This document shows positions 31,329 to 39,689 of a stretch of DNA of 64,000 nucleotides, in pieces (the stretch's first letter is position 1; the number at the start of each line of letters is the position of its first letter). Under the pieces are notes generated by a model, which did no database searches, was not told where the DNA came from, and worked only from the letters and a program-made list of their open reading frames with translations. This DNA is from Nonomuraea soli (GTDB taxonomy: Bacteria > Actinomycetota > Actinomycetes > Streptosporangiales > Streptosporangiaceae): NCBI RefSeq assembly GCF_013761175.1, contig NZ_JACDUR010000003.1, positions 1,089,896 through 1,153,895 of the forward strand, in the 5' to 3' direction. The position numbers were made by a program, and so were the translations under genes.

Positions 31329-31707
31329 GCCAGCCCTTCTCTCGGATACGGCCGACCGTACGGACCGGACAGGGCAGGCATTCTTTGTGATCCGGAAGAG
31401 CGTTGCAATTCCGTGCACGGAATGACGAGGTCGTGTTTGACAGACGAACGGAACAAGATTTAAATGATGTGCCTGTCGCGTGACATCGGCGAGGAGAACG
31501 CCGAGGGCATGGAGGCACCGTAGTAGGGGGTTCGATCTCGTGACTTCGCAGTCCATCACCCTTATCTGAGTTTCGCCGCGACGCTCCGTGTCGCTCTGCC
31601 TTACCGGTCCTGACACCGTTCACGGCAGATGCATTCCATCGGTCTGAGCGCTTTCTCGCCTTTCCCATGTGTATTCCACGCTGCGCGAGAGGCTTGTTTC
31701 GCAACCC
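31329..31707. promoter_or_regulatory. Intergenic region with a perfect 16-bp palindrome (31408-31423)
   Basis: ATTCCGTGCACGGAAT is a perfect palindrome located about 80 nt upstream of the truncated secreted gene and about 285 nt before the esterase. It looks like a dimeric operator, but no clear promoter elements or partner regulator could be tied to it. No gene is visible in the rest of the stretch. Confidence 0.4.
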
Positions 31708-32616
31708 ATGAAAAGGATCCACTTCGTGCACCTCACTCACATTTCCGCCACGCCTGATGACAGCGCCGCCGTCCTTGCCGAGATCAGGGCCATGGTCTCT
31801 CAGCCGCCCGCCCTTCCGGCCGAGGCCGACCTGACGCCCCTGCTGCCGCACACCGGCGGCGTTCCCACCACCTGGGTCAACGCTCCCCACGAACCGGAGA
31901 CCGGGGTCACCATCTACGTCCACGGGGGTGGGTTCGAGTACACCAACCGCCACCTGGAGCAGGTCATGGCCTATCGCCTCTCCCAGGCGACCGGGCGTCC
32001 CGTCCTGGCAGTGGACTACCGGCTGGCCCCCGAGCACCGGTACCCGGCCGCGCTCGAGGACGTGGTGGCCGTCTACCGAAGCCTGCTCGACCAGGGCATG
32101 CCCGCCTCCCGGATCCTCCTCGCAGGCGAGTCCGCCGGGGCCACGCTGGTGTTGTCGGCGCTGCTCGTCCTCAAGCGGGAGGGCGATCTCCTGCCAGGCG
32201 GGGCGCTGGCCGTTTCCCCGCAGACCGACTTCACCCTGTCCAGCCCCTCCATCGACACCAACGATGGCCAGGATGTCGTCACCAGAGCCGTGCTCGGCCA
32301 TGTCCGCACGCAGTACCTCGGCGGAGCGCGGCCTGATCAGGCGCCCCAGTCGCCGTTGCACGGCGACCTCACCGGGCTGCCGCCGCTGCTGATCGTGGCC
32401 GGTTCGAAGGAGGTCATGCTCGACGACGCACGGCGCTTCGCCGAGGCCGCTGCCGCTGCCGGGGGAATCGTCCGCCTGGACATCTATGAGGGCATGCCAC
32501 ACGCCTTCCACGCCAGCGTGCTTTCCGCCGAACTCTCCCCTACCGCCACGACCCTGCTCCACCGCATCCAAAAGTGGAGCGGCTCGATCCGGTCGGGTGT
32601 CCACATCGCGGAATGA
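31708..32616 (+). CDS. Alpha/beta hydrolase (HSL-family esterase/lipase)
   Basis: 302 residues from ATG at 31708 (a GTG at 31669 would add 13). The oxyanion motif HGGGF is at about 72-76, the nucleophile elbow GESAG (Ser142) follows DYRLAPEHRYPAA, and GMPHAFH near the C-terminus supplies the His. These are the signatures of the hormone-sensitive-lipase (Est/LipR) family, which cleave short-chain esters. No signal peptide, so cytoplasmic. Stand-alone between degraded genes; the substrate is unknown. Confidence 0.85.
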   Translation: MKRIHFVHLTHISATPDDSAAVLAEIRAMVSQPPALPAEADLTPLLPHTGGVPTTWVNAPHEPETGVTIYVHGGGFEYTNRHLEQVMAYRLSQATGRPVLAVDYRLAPEHRYPAALEDVVAVYRSLLDQGMPASRILLAGESAGATLVLSALLVLKREGDLLPGGALAVSPQTDFTLSSPSIDTNDGQDVVTRAVLGHVRTQYLGGARPDQAPQSPLHGDLTGLPPLLIVAGSKEVMLDDARRFAEAAAAAGGIVRLDIYEGMPHAFHASVLSAELSPTATTLLHRIQKWSGSIRSGVHIAE

Positions 32617-32764
32617 CGTGAATGGCCGCCGAGCAGGTCCTCCCGCTGCGGCTGAGGATCCATGGCAGCCTGGGCCCAGGGACTTCGACATCGCCGCTTC
32701 TCGCTGACTACTCCGGCCACGCCGAGTTCTGGACGACCTCGACACCAGGTCTGTCGCCTCGGGG

Positions 32765-33032
32765 TCAGCCGGGTGTCGGGAGGTGCGCTAGGTAACCGGC
32801 CGAGCTCAGCACCAGGCCGAGCAGCAGCACCCGGCTAGCGCCGACGCGGTCCAGCAGGATCCCGACGTACGGCTGCGCCAGCCCGGTCAGCGCGGTGCCG
32901 AGCGCGGCGGCCACCGCCAGAACAGTGACGCTCATCCCATAGACCCGACGGCCGGGGCGAAGAACACCCCGCCGAGAAGTTCAGGCCGAACGAGACGGTC
33001 GTCGCCGCCAGCGCGGCCCAGCCAGCCCTCAT
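32765..33032 (-). pseudogene. MFS transporter N-terminal remnant, frameshifted
   Basis: From the ATG at 33032 the frame reads WAALAATTVSFGLNFSAG, then a shift is needed to follow VFFAPAVGSMG, and a further shift to a 56-residue frame (32765-32935) with LAQPYVGILLDRVGASRVLL. That motif is the loop 2-3 signature region of MFS transporters. Only about the first 90 residues of a 400-residue family remain. Confidence 0.6.
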
Positions 33033-33073
33033 CCCCGCACCTTGACGGCCGACGCAGCGGCGGTGGTCTTGGC

Positions 33074-33295
33074 TCAGTCGGTGCTCGCCCGGTCGAGCGC
33101 GTTCTTGAGCGCGCCGGGGATGGAGTAGTTGAACTTTGGGGCGGCGATCAGCAGCCTGCCGGCCCCGGTGATCCGCCGGCGAGGGCCACTGGTGCTCAAC
33201 CTCCATGCCGGCTGGCCGCAACCCTTGCGCCGCGCGCAGCGGGGCCGCGTCGCGGGAGCCGGTGCGCAGGCTGCTGAAATGCCAAGGATCTTCAT
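33074..33295 (-). pseudogene. NADPH-dependent FMN reductase remnant
   Basis: The frame opens MKILGIS, typical of NAD(P)H-dependent FMN reductases. The following part is better matched in another frame (SLRTGSRDAAPLRAAQGL), and the end returns to LLIAAPKFNYSIPGALKNAL followed by DRASTD. Internal frameshifts and loss of the C-terminal half mark a decayed gene. Intact relatives are about 180 residues. Confidence 0.6.
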
Positions 33296-33639
33296 GCAAG
33301 TCCAATCGCAGGGAGCCTCGGTTCCGAGGCGGATCCTGCGGCCCGCCACCGATACATCCGCAGTGGGCACGCTATGCGGGCTCTCCGAGGCCACCGATCG
33401 GGCTATGGCGAACGCATGGTGGATGTATCGACCTCGTCGCCCACGATCGGCGTCATGACCTTCGAGACCTCTGACCAGGAGAACGCCGACGCCGTTCGCG
33501 GACGAAGGCTGTATCGGGAGCGGCACCGCCGCCGGGCCGTCCGGGGACCGGACCTGAGCGCCAGGACCCAGCCACACGACAGAGCACTTGCATCGGCTCA
33601 GGCCACGGCCGTCTCCTCGCCGGTGGTAGGGGGCGGTCG
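33296..33639. other. Intergenic stretch with a 10-bp inverted repeat
   Basis: CGATACATCC (33350-33359) and GGATGTATCG (33421-33430) are perfect inverted copies 61 nt apart. The region lies between the FMN reductase remnant and the XRE regulator and may hold the latter's promoter. No gene is evident. Confidence 0.3.
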
Positions 33640-34224
33640 GTGAACTTCGGGGCGGAGCTGCGCCGGCGGCGGCGCAGCCGCGGAATGAGCCAGCTGACGC
33701 TGGCCGACCTTGCCGGGACCGGGCAGCGCCATCTCAGCTACCTGGAGCGAGGGTTGGCGCGGCCGGGGCGTTCGCTGGTGCTGCGGCTGGCCGTACAGCT
33801 CGGGCTGAGTCCGGCCGAGCGTGATGAGTTGCTGCTGGCGGCCGGCCTGGCACCGGAGCCGGAGCCGGAGACGGGCGGCCCGCCGGTTGAGCGCGAAGCG
33901 CTGGAGGCGGTGCTCAAGGGCTATCTGCCCGCCCCGGCGCTGATCATCGACCCGGATGGAGGAGTGGTCGCCGCCAACGAGGCGGTGGTTTTGCTCACTG
34001 AGGGGTCGGAGCCCGGCTCTGTGTGCCGCCTCCTGGAATCCCGCGACGCCGATGCCCGCCGTGGATTCGGCGCCCCGCTGAGGCTGCGGAGCCTCCGTGG
34101 TGAGCTGAGGCTGCTCTCGGTGATCACTTCGCTCGCCGCGGCGGAACCCTCCTGGAAGGGATACCTGCTGAAGACCCTGTTGCCCGCCGACGCCCGGACA
34201 GCGGAACTGCTCCGGAGATCATGA
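33640..34224 (+). CDS. XRE-family helix-turn-helix regulator, short form
   Basis: 194 residues from GTG at 33640. An N-terminal HTH_XRE (about 3-65; LRRRRRSRGMSQLTLADLAG, GTGQRHLSYLERGLARPGRS) is followed by APALIIDPDGGVVAANEAV, the start of an MmyB-like ligand-binding domain. Family members are usually about 260-280 residues; the middle of the domain (the long helical section) is missing between residues 125 and 150, so this is an internally deleted or shortened member that may still bind DNA. Confidence 0.7.
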   Translation: MNFGAELRRRRRSRGMSQLTLADLAGTGQRHLSYLERGLARPGRSLVLRLAVQLGLSPAERDELLLAAGLAPEPEPETGGPPVEREALEAVLKGYLPAPALIIDPDGGVVAANEAVVLLTEGSEPGSVCRLLESRDADARRGFGAPLRLRSLRGELRLLSVITSLAAAEPSWKGYLLKTLLPADARTAELLRRS

Positions 34225-34257
34225 TGTCCTGCTCCCGCTTATATCGCCATGTAGCTA

Positions 34258-34845
34258 TTGATCGCACCGCTGACACTCCAGGAGCACCACCATGAGTCGC
34301 ACGGCAGCGACCGCGCCTACCGCCGTATGCCCGCCGAGCCCGCCGAGCCCGCCGAGCCCGACTGGCTCGGGCCGGATGAGAGGGCGTTCGTCGCCGAACG
34401 TGACAGCTTCTATCTGGCCACGGTGAGCCAGACCGGCTGGCCGTACATCCAGCACCGCGAAGGACCGGCCGGCTTCCTGCGTGTCCTGGACGGGCACACC
34501 CTCGGCTTCGCCGACGTCCAGGGCAACCGCCAGTACATCACCCGAGGCAACCTCGACCACGACGACCGTGTCTCGCAGTTCCTTATGGACTGCTCCACCC
34601 AGACCCGGCCGAAGATCCTGGGTCGGGCCCGGGCGGTGGAGGATGACCAGTCGCTGGCCCCGGCGGCTGCCGTGCGAAGGTGGAGCGAGCCGTACTGATC
34701 GACGTCGAGGGCTTCGACTGGAACTGCCCGCAGCCATCCCGCACCTGTTCCCCGCGACGCCGTCGAGCACGCCCTGAACCATCTGGGAGATCGCATCGGT
34801 GAGCTCGAGCGGGAGAACGCGCGGCTGCGCGGGGAGCGGCCATGA
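34258..34845 (+). pseudogene. Pyridoxamine 5'-phosphate oxidase-family protein, frameshifted
   Basis: The frame from 34258 holds GPDERAFVAERDSFYLATVS and TGWPYIQHREGPAGFL, then GFADVQGNRQYITRGNL, a flavin-binding split-barrel protein. At about 34680 the frame ends early; the expected continuation ERAVLIDVEGFDWNCPQ is in another frame, and the coiled-coil end RIGELERENARLRGE in yet another. The first residues (SRTA..) are also out of frame with the body. At least two frameshifts. Confidence 0.65.
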
Positions 34846-34982
34846 GCCCGCCCCTGCCGGGCGAGCCGCACGCCGCCTGGCACTACGAGCACGTGCGCGA
34901 CCGCTGAGCGTGGAAGTAGTTGCGCTGCATGAGCTCAGCTCGGCGGAAGCGCAGAACATCTGAAGCGTTTGGTCGTGATGGA

Positions 34983-35428
34983 GGTGGAAACCCGACGTGT
35001 GCACATCTTGCGCGTCACCGCTCATCCCACCGGTGCCTGGCCCACCCAGCGCCGGGCCAACCTCGTCCCGGTTCTTCATCCGTGACCGGGACGCCAAGCT
35101 CACCGCCGCCTTCGACGAGATCTTCGCCAGCCAGGGCGTCACGGTGATGAAGACACCACCACGAACGCCCCGCGCCAACTGCTACGCCGGACGCTGGATC
35201 CGCACCGTCCGAGCCGAATGCACAGACCACATGCTGATCTACGACGAACGCCACCTTCGATCAATTCCGAGCGAGTACACCGGGTCACTACAACAAGCAT
35301 CGCCCGCACCAGTCCGCCGACAACGCCCGCCTGATCAAGACGCGGGCGTCGTGGTGCCGCTGGAAGGCCGGATTCGGCGTCGGCGAGTGCTTGGCGGAGT
35401 CATCAACGAGTACCACCGAGCCGCCTAG
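34983..35428 (+). pseudogene. Integrase-core transposase remnant
   Basis: VHILRVTAHPTGAWPTQRRAN is followed in another frame by FFIRDRDAKLTAAFDEIFA and GVTVMKTPPRTPRAN, then HYNKHRPHQ-like residues near 35300. These are pieces of the DDE/integrase core seen more completely in the transposase at 60338-61420. N-terminus missing, frameshifts present. Confidence 0.6.
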
Positions 35429-35488
35429 CTCGTCCTGAGAAGCACCAGCTCAAACCTCGTGCACGAGTTTGAAGCGGTACAAGGTGCG

Positions 35489-35911
35489 TCAGCCCAGGGC
35501 CTTGCGCAGCAGCGCCGTCAGCTGATCCTGTTCGGCGGCCGAGAGCCGTGCGACCGCCGTGCGGGCGAAGGTGAAGGCTGTTGCGAACCGCTGGTTGATC
35601 TCGTCTCCTCGCGTGGTTCGCGCCACCAGGCGCCCGCGGCGGTCTCGGGGATCTGGCTCGCGGGTTACGAGGCCGAGTGCTTCGAGCCGCACGACGATCT
35701 GGGTGATGTTGGAGGCATCGCAGCCGAGCTCCTCCGCCAGGGCGCCCATGCCGCGGCGCTCATCGAGCCGCCCGAGCACGCACGCTTGGGCCGGGCTTAG
35801 TGACAGCTCGGCTGCGGCCGCCTCGTAGGCGCGGTCATAGACGTCGACCAGGTCGAACAAGACGGCCTCGACCTCGGATGAAGTGGCCACGGGCCCATTC
35901 GGCAGCGCCAT
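35489..35911 (-). CDS. MarR family transcriptional regulator
   Basis: 140 residues from ATG at 35911. Winged-helix pattern of MarR: LSPAQACVLGRLDERRGMGA, LGCDASNITQIVVRLEALGL, and wing REPDPRDRRGRLVART. Divergent from the oxidoreductase at 35998, with two CTTGA-N5-TCAA sites between them. MarR proteins commonly repress a divergent enzyme gene until an aromatic or oxidant ligand binds. Confidence 0.85.
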   Translation of the reverse strand: MALPNGPVATSSEVEAVLFDLVDVYDRAYEAAAAELSLSPAQACVLGRLDERRGMGALAEELGCDASNITQIVVRLEALGLVTREPDPRDRRGRLVARTTRGDEINQRFATAFTFARTAVARLSAAEQDQLTALLRKALG

Positions 35912-35933
35912 GATGTCCAGCCTAGACGAGTTA

Positions 35934-35982
35934 CTTGATTGCCTCAAACACTTATGGTCCAATGATGCTTGATTCGCTCAAG
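35934..35982. promoter_or_regulatory. Two MarR-type operator sites
   Basis: CTTGA-TTGCC-TCAAA (35934-35948) and CTTGA-TTCGC-TCAAG (35968-35982) are two near-identical palindromes 34 bp apart centre to centre, between the divergent MarR and oxidoreductase genes. The second is a perfect 5-bp palindrome. One likely overlaps each promoter. Confidence 0.65.
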
Positions 35983-35997
35983 TAATTCGGAGGCCTG

Positions 35998-36945
35998 ATG
36001 GACGCGGTTGTGATCGACCGATTCGGTGGAGTCGACGAGCTCTCGTTGCGCCAGATCCCACTCCCGGAGGTGGGTGACGACGACGTCCTCATCCGGGTGG
36101 AGTACGCAGGAGTCGGGTCCTGGGACGCGCTCGAGAGGGAAGGGGAGTACGAAGGCTACTTCAACGTTCCCGCGCCCTTCCCCTACGTCCTCGGCTGGGA
36201 CGGAGCGGGCACGGTTGCCGCGGTCGGGCGCAACGTCACCCGGTTCGACCTGGGTGAGCGTGTCTACGCCGCGACAATGCCGATGCCGCGTGGCGGCTTC
36301 TACGCGGAGTACGGTGTCGTGGAGGCGGAGTTCGTGGCTCGCGTGCCGGACCGAATGCCGACCGCGCAGGCCGGCGCGATGGCCTGGGATGCGCTGACCG
36401 CCCTGAGCGGTCTCGACCTGCTCGGCCTGCGCCCCGGCGAGACGCTCATGATCTTCGGGGCCAGCGGGGGCGTCGGGCACATGGCGGTGCAGCTGGCGCG
36501 GCATGCCGGCCTCAGGGTGCTCGCCGTCGCGTCCGGTGACGATGGCGTCGCGCTCGCCCAGCGGCTCGACGCCGACCACGCCGTCGACGGCCGCAAGACC
36601 GACGTGTTCTCCGCCGCGTTGGAGTTCGCTCCCGACGGGCTCGATGCGGCCCTGGTCACCGTAGGAGGCGAGACGGCCGAACGATCGCTTCGTGCGGTCA
36701 AGAACTCCGGACGAATCGCCCTGCCGAACGGGGTCGTGCCCGAGCTCGTGACGTCGCCGGGCTCGCCGGTTTCGTACTACGACGGGGATCGCAGCCGTTC
36801 CGCCACCGATCGGCTGAACGCGATCATCGAGGCGAGCTCCTTCGAGGTTCACATCGCTCAGAGCTTCCCTACGGAGCGGGTCCGGGATGCCCATCGTGCC
36901 CTGAACGATCACTATGTGGGGAAGCTGGCGCTCAGAGTCGGATAG
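35998..36945 (+). CDS. NADP-dependent MDR oxidoreductase (quinone reductase-like)
   Basis: 315 residues from ATG at 35998 with CGGAGG upstream. GroES-like N-terminal domain (DRFGGVDELSLRQIPLPEVG, ending PYVLGWDGAGTVAAVG) and a Rossmann domain with ASGGVGHMAVQLARHAGLRV near residue 155. The catalytic zinc ligands of alcohol dehydrogenases are absent, placing it with the zinc-independent quinone reductases. Divergent MarR gene and operators suggest induction by a small aromatic or electrophile. Confidence 0.87.
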   Translation: MDAVVIDRFGGVDELSLRQIPLPEVGDDDVLIRVEYAGVGSWDALEREGEYEGYFNVPAPFPYVLGWDGAGTVAAVGRNVTRFDLGERVYAATMPMPRGGFYAEYGVVEAEFVARVPDRMPTAQAGAMAWDALTALSGLDLLGLRPGETLMIFGASGGVGHMAVQLARHAGLRVLAVASGDDGVALAQRLDADHAVDGRKTDVFSAALEFAPDGLDAALVTVGGETAERSLRAVKNSGRIALPNGVVPELVTSPGSPVSYYDGDRSRSATDRLNAIIEASSFEVHIAQSFPTERVRDAHRALNDHYVGKLALRVG

Positions 36946-37357
36946 GGGTGCCGGCGGGCTCGGGGCGAGCAGGGCCACCGGGCTGAGACGGTTTTGGCGC
37001 CGCACGCCACCCGGCCGGCCGAAGCACGGTCATCTCCGGCTTCGAGGACTCGTGCGGCCCTGGAAGCCGAAGGCGCCGCACAGCTCAATGGTCTGCCCAC
37101 CCGCATTGACCACCTGCTGGCCGGGGCCGCGGAACGTGAAGACGTCGCAGCGCTGGAACTCCTGGTCAAGCGTGCTACCGCTGACCCCGACGTCGAGATG
37201 GTGGCGTTCCTGTTGAGCGCGGCGAGCTCCAGCCCGCAGTCGGCGCGGGCCCATGCTGGCACTGCGCCGAACGGGCCGCGTTCGCGTGGTAGACCAGCAC
37301 GCGATGGAAGGTCGTCTGCACGGGCCCGCTGCCGGGGCGGGGCGCACCGCGAGCACC
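36946..37357. other. Gene-poor stretch before aldo-keto reductase remnant
   Basis: A + strand frame at about 37050-37240 reads ALEAEGAAQLNGLPTRID then HLLAGAAEREDVAALELLVK with good codon bias but has no start, no end and no family I can name. It is probably the remnant of another gene. Nothing else is visible. Confidence 0.35.
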
Positions 37358-37770
37358 CAGCCGCCGCAGTCCTCCGCGCTCAACAGGAACGGCGCGCCCG
37401 AGATCGCCTGGGCGAACGCCCACGGCATCGGCGTCATCGTCTACTCGCTGATGGACTCGGGGCTGCTCGCCGGCTCCTTCTCCGCCGAGCGGGTGGCGTC
37501 GCTGCCCGACGACGACTGGCGCAAGCACCACACCAGCTTCACCACGGGGCTGGCCGAGCGGCTGACCGTCGTCGACGCGCTGCGGCCGATCGCCGAACGC
37601 AACGCCTGTCGGTCGCCGCCATCGCGGTCGCGTGGGTGTTGGCGTGGCCCCGGCGTGACAGGGGCTGTCGTCGGAGCGCGCACCGCCTCCCAGATGGACG
37701 GGTGGCTTCCCGCCGTACGGCTCGACCTGCCCCCGGAAGGACTGGTGCAGATCGCCGCGATCCTCCCCGG
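37358..37770 (+). pseudogene. Aldo-keto reductase C-terminal remnant, frameshifted
   Basis: Frame beginning QPPQSSALNR continues ANAHGIGVIVYSLMDSGLL and SAERVASLPDDDWRKHH, typical of aldo-keto reductases. After ADALRPIAERN-like residues (about 37600) the expected SVAAIAVAWVLAWP lies in another frame, then GVTGAVVGARTASQMDGWLP returns. The N-terminal two thirds including the catalytic Tyr is missing. Confidence 0.65.
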
Positions 37771-38072
37771 CGAAGGCCCGGTCCCGGGGCGGCCGCTGCC
37801 AACGGAGGTGAGCGCGTTTCGAGGTGGAACCTTGAAGAGCGTGCGCATCGGCGCTGGCATGTCGTCCATGCTGTGACCCTGTCCAACAGGGTGCGCCCTT
37901 CCTCTGCCCATACCGCTGCCGCGCCCAGCGCGATCACTGCCTCCATTAACCAGGCGGTCGGCGGAGGCCATCCCGTTCACCGCATCCACCATCAGCAGGG
38001 CTCGACGCAGGGTGAGCGAAGGTATCCCGTCATGCGGTGGCACGTGCACGTACGGCACGCAGCGCCTCCGCC

Positions 38073-38584
38073 GGCGATTCGGCGGTGGGGCGCATGCCGG
38101 GTCGATGAGGCGTTGCATGATCAGCCCCGTCAGCAAGGTCAGATAGAGGCGCCGACCGCCCGCTGCGTCGCTGGAGGCGACGTTCCTTCAGCGAGCCAGT
38201 GGGTCAACTCCAGGCGGGCGGCCTCCTGCGCGCCGGCCAGTGATTGGCGCAGCTGCGGTCGGCGCTCGGCCTGAGCGAAGACCTCGATGCCGGCCACGAA
38301 AACGGGGCGGCGGAGGTCGAGCAGCTCGGTCGCCTGCTGCCACAACGTCTCATCCCCTCGCGCGGCACCTCGCCCGCCATGGCCTGGCGCAGCTTGTCGG
38401 TCCACTCGGCGATCGCCTCGACCATGGCCTCGGCCAGCGGCGCGTCCTTCGAGCCGAACTGGTAGCCGATGGAGGCCAGGTTCGCGCCGGAAGTCCTGGC
38501 GATGTCGCGTGCCGTGGTGTGCGCGGAGCCGCGTTCCTGCAGGCAGCGTTTGGCGCCCCCGATCAGCGTGTCGTGCTCTTTCAT
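38073..38584 (-). pseudogene. TetR family regulator, frameshifted
   Basis: From ATG at 38584 the frame gives a TetR DNA-binding domain (GGAKRCLQERGSAHTTARDI, SIGYQFGSKDAPLAEAMVE). Near codon 78 the frame must shift to follow DETLWQQATELLDLRRPVFV and EARLELTHWLAEG-like residues (38160-38350), and again for LTGLIMQRLIDP near 38110. It faces the desaturase gene and is related in plan to the intact TetR at 41215-41751, which may have taken over. Confidence 0.65.
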
Positions 38585-38597
38585 CGTGCCACCCTAT

Positions 38598-38646
38598 CCA
38601 AACAAACGTCACAAACACATGTTTTGCACAAACGTTTCAAACGTGT
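38598..38646. promoter_or_regulatory. AT-richer promoter/operator region of the desaturase gene
   Basis: Several AAAC/GTTT motifs occur, including the palindrome AAACGTTT inside CACAAACGTTTCAAACG (about 38627-38643). A similar CAAACAAGCGTTTTAAAC lies upstream of the intact TetR gene at about 41772-41789, suggesting one regulator binds both. Pattern seen by eye; spacing not identical. Confidence 0.45.
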
Positions 38647-38660
38647 GTATGGTCGTCGGC

Positions 38661-39689
38661 ATGGCACAAGCAACCGCAGCGGCCACGGCCGCGAGCGACT
38701 TCAGCCGCCTGTCCAAACGCATCCGGCAGGCCGGGCTCCTCGACCGGCGCCCCCGCTACTACCTGATCCGGATCAGCGCCGTCGCAGCCGCCTACGTCGC
38801 AGGGGCCGCAGCGTTCCCATGGCTGGGCGACTCCTGGCTCCAGCTCCTGCTGGCCGTCTACTTCGCGATCGTCTTCGCGCAGGTCGCCCTCGTTCTGCAC
38901 GACCTGGCACACCGGCAGGTCTTCACCGATCGCCGCCCGAGCGAGATCCTCGGGCGGCTCGGCGGCAACCTCGCCATCGGCCTCGGCTACGGCTGGTGGA
39001 TGAACAAGCACACCCGCCACCACGCCAACCCCAACCACGAGGACCTCGATCCTGACGTCGCGCCCGACATCCTGGTGTGGTCACCGAAACAGGCGCGCAA
39101 CGCGCGTGGCCTGGCCCGGCTCATCGGCGGACGGCAGGCGTTCCTCCTCTACCCGCTGCTCCTGCTCGAAGGGCTCAACCTGCACGTCGGCGGGGTGCGG
39201 GCACTGCGGCAGCCGTGGATGAAACAGCGTGTCCTGGAGGGCACGCTGCTGTTCGCGCACTTCGCCTTCTACCTGGGTGTGCTGGTGTGGACCCTGTCAC
39301 CGGGCAAGGCACTGGTCTTCTTCGCCGTCCACCAGGGGCTGTTCGGCGTCTACATGGGCTGCGTGTTCGCCCCTGGCCACAAGGGCATGCCGACCCTCAC
39401 GGGGGAGGCCAAGCTCGACTTTCTGCGCAAGCAGGTGCTCACCACCCGCAACGTACGCGGCGGGCGGTTCACCGACCTCGCCATGGGCGGGCTCAACTAC
39501 CAGATCGAACACCACCTGTTCCCCAGCATGCCCACCCCCAACCTGCGCCTGGCGCAACCCATCGTGCAGGCCCACTGCCGGCAGTTGCGCCTGCCGTACC
39601 ACGAAGTCAGTTTCGTCGCCTCGCACCGCGAGGCGCTGCGTCACCTGCACCAGGCCGGTGCTCCGCTCCGAGAGAAGGGCCGCTCATGA
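38661..39689 (+). CDS. Membrane fatty acid desaturase
   Basis: 342 residues from ATG at 38661 (38649 also possible). The three His boxes of the membrane desaturase family are present: HDLAH (80-84), HTRHH (117-121) and QIEHH (about 283-287), with four membrane segments. The QxxHH third box is typical of front-end/acyl-lipid desaturases. It introduces a double bond in a fatty acyl chain at a di-iron site. The stop overlaps the MFS start (ATGA), so lipid modification and export are co-expressed. Confidence 0.85.
   Translation: MAQATAAATAASDFSRLSKRIRQAGLLDRRPRYYLIRISAVAAAYVAGAAAFPWLGDSWLQLLLAVYFAIVFAQVALVLHDLAHRQVFTDRRPSEILGRLGGNLAIGLGYGWWMNKHTRHHANPNHEDLDPDVAPDILVWSPKQARNARGLARLIGGRQAFLLYPLLLLEGLNLHVGGVRALRQPWMKQRVLEGTLLFAHFAFYLGVLVWTLSPGKALVFFAVHQGLFGVYMGCVFAPGHKGMPTLTGEAKLDFLRKQVLTTRNVRGGRFTDLAMGGLNYQIEHHLFPSMPTPNLRLAQPIVQAHCRQLRLPYHEVSFVASHREALRHLHQAGAPLREKGRS

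Noticed and set aside
34320..34360. GCCCGCCGA triplicate as a regulatory repeat
   Set aside because: It is the coding sequence of a Pro-Ala-Glu linker in the PNPOx-like remnant.
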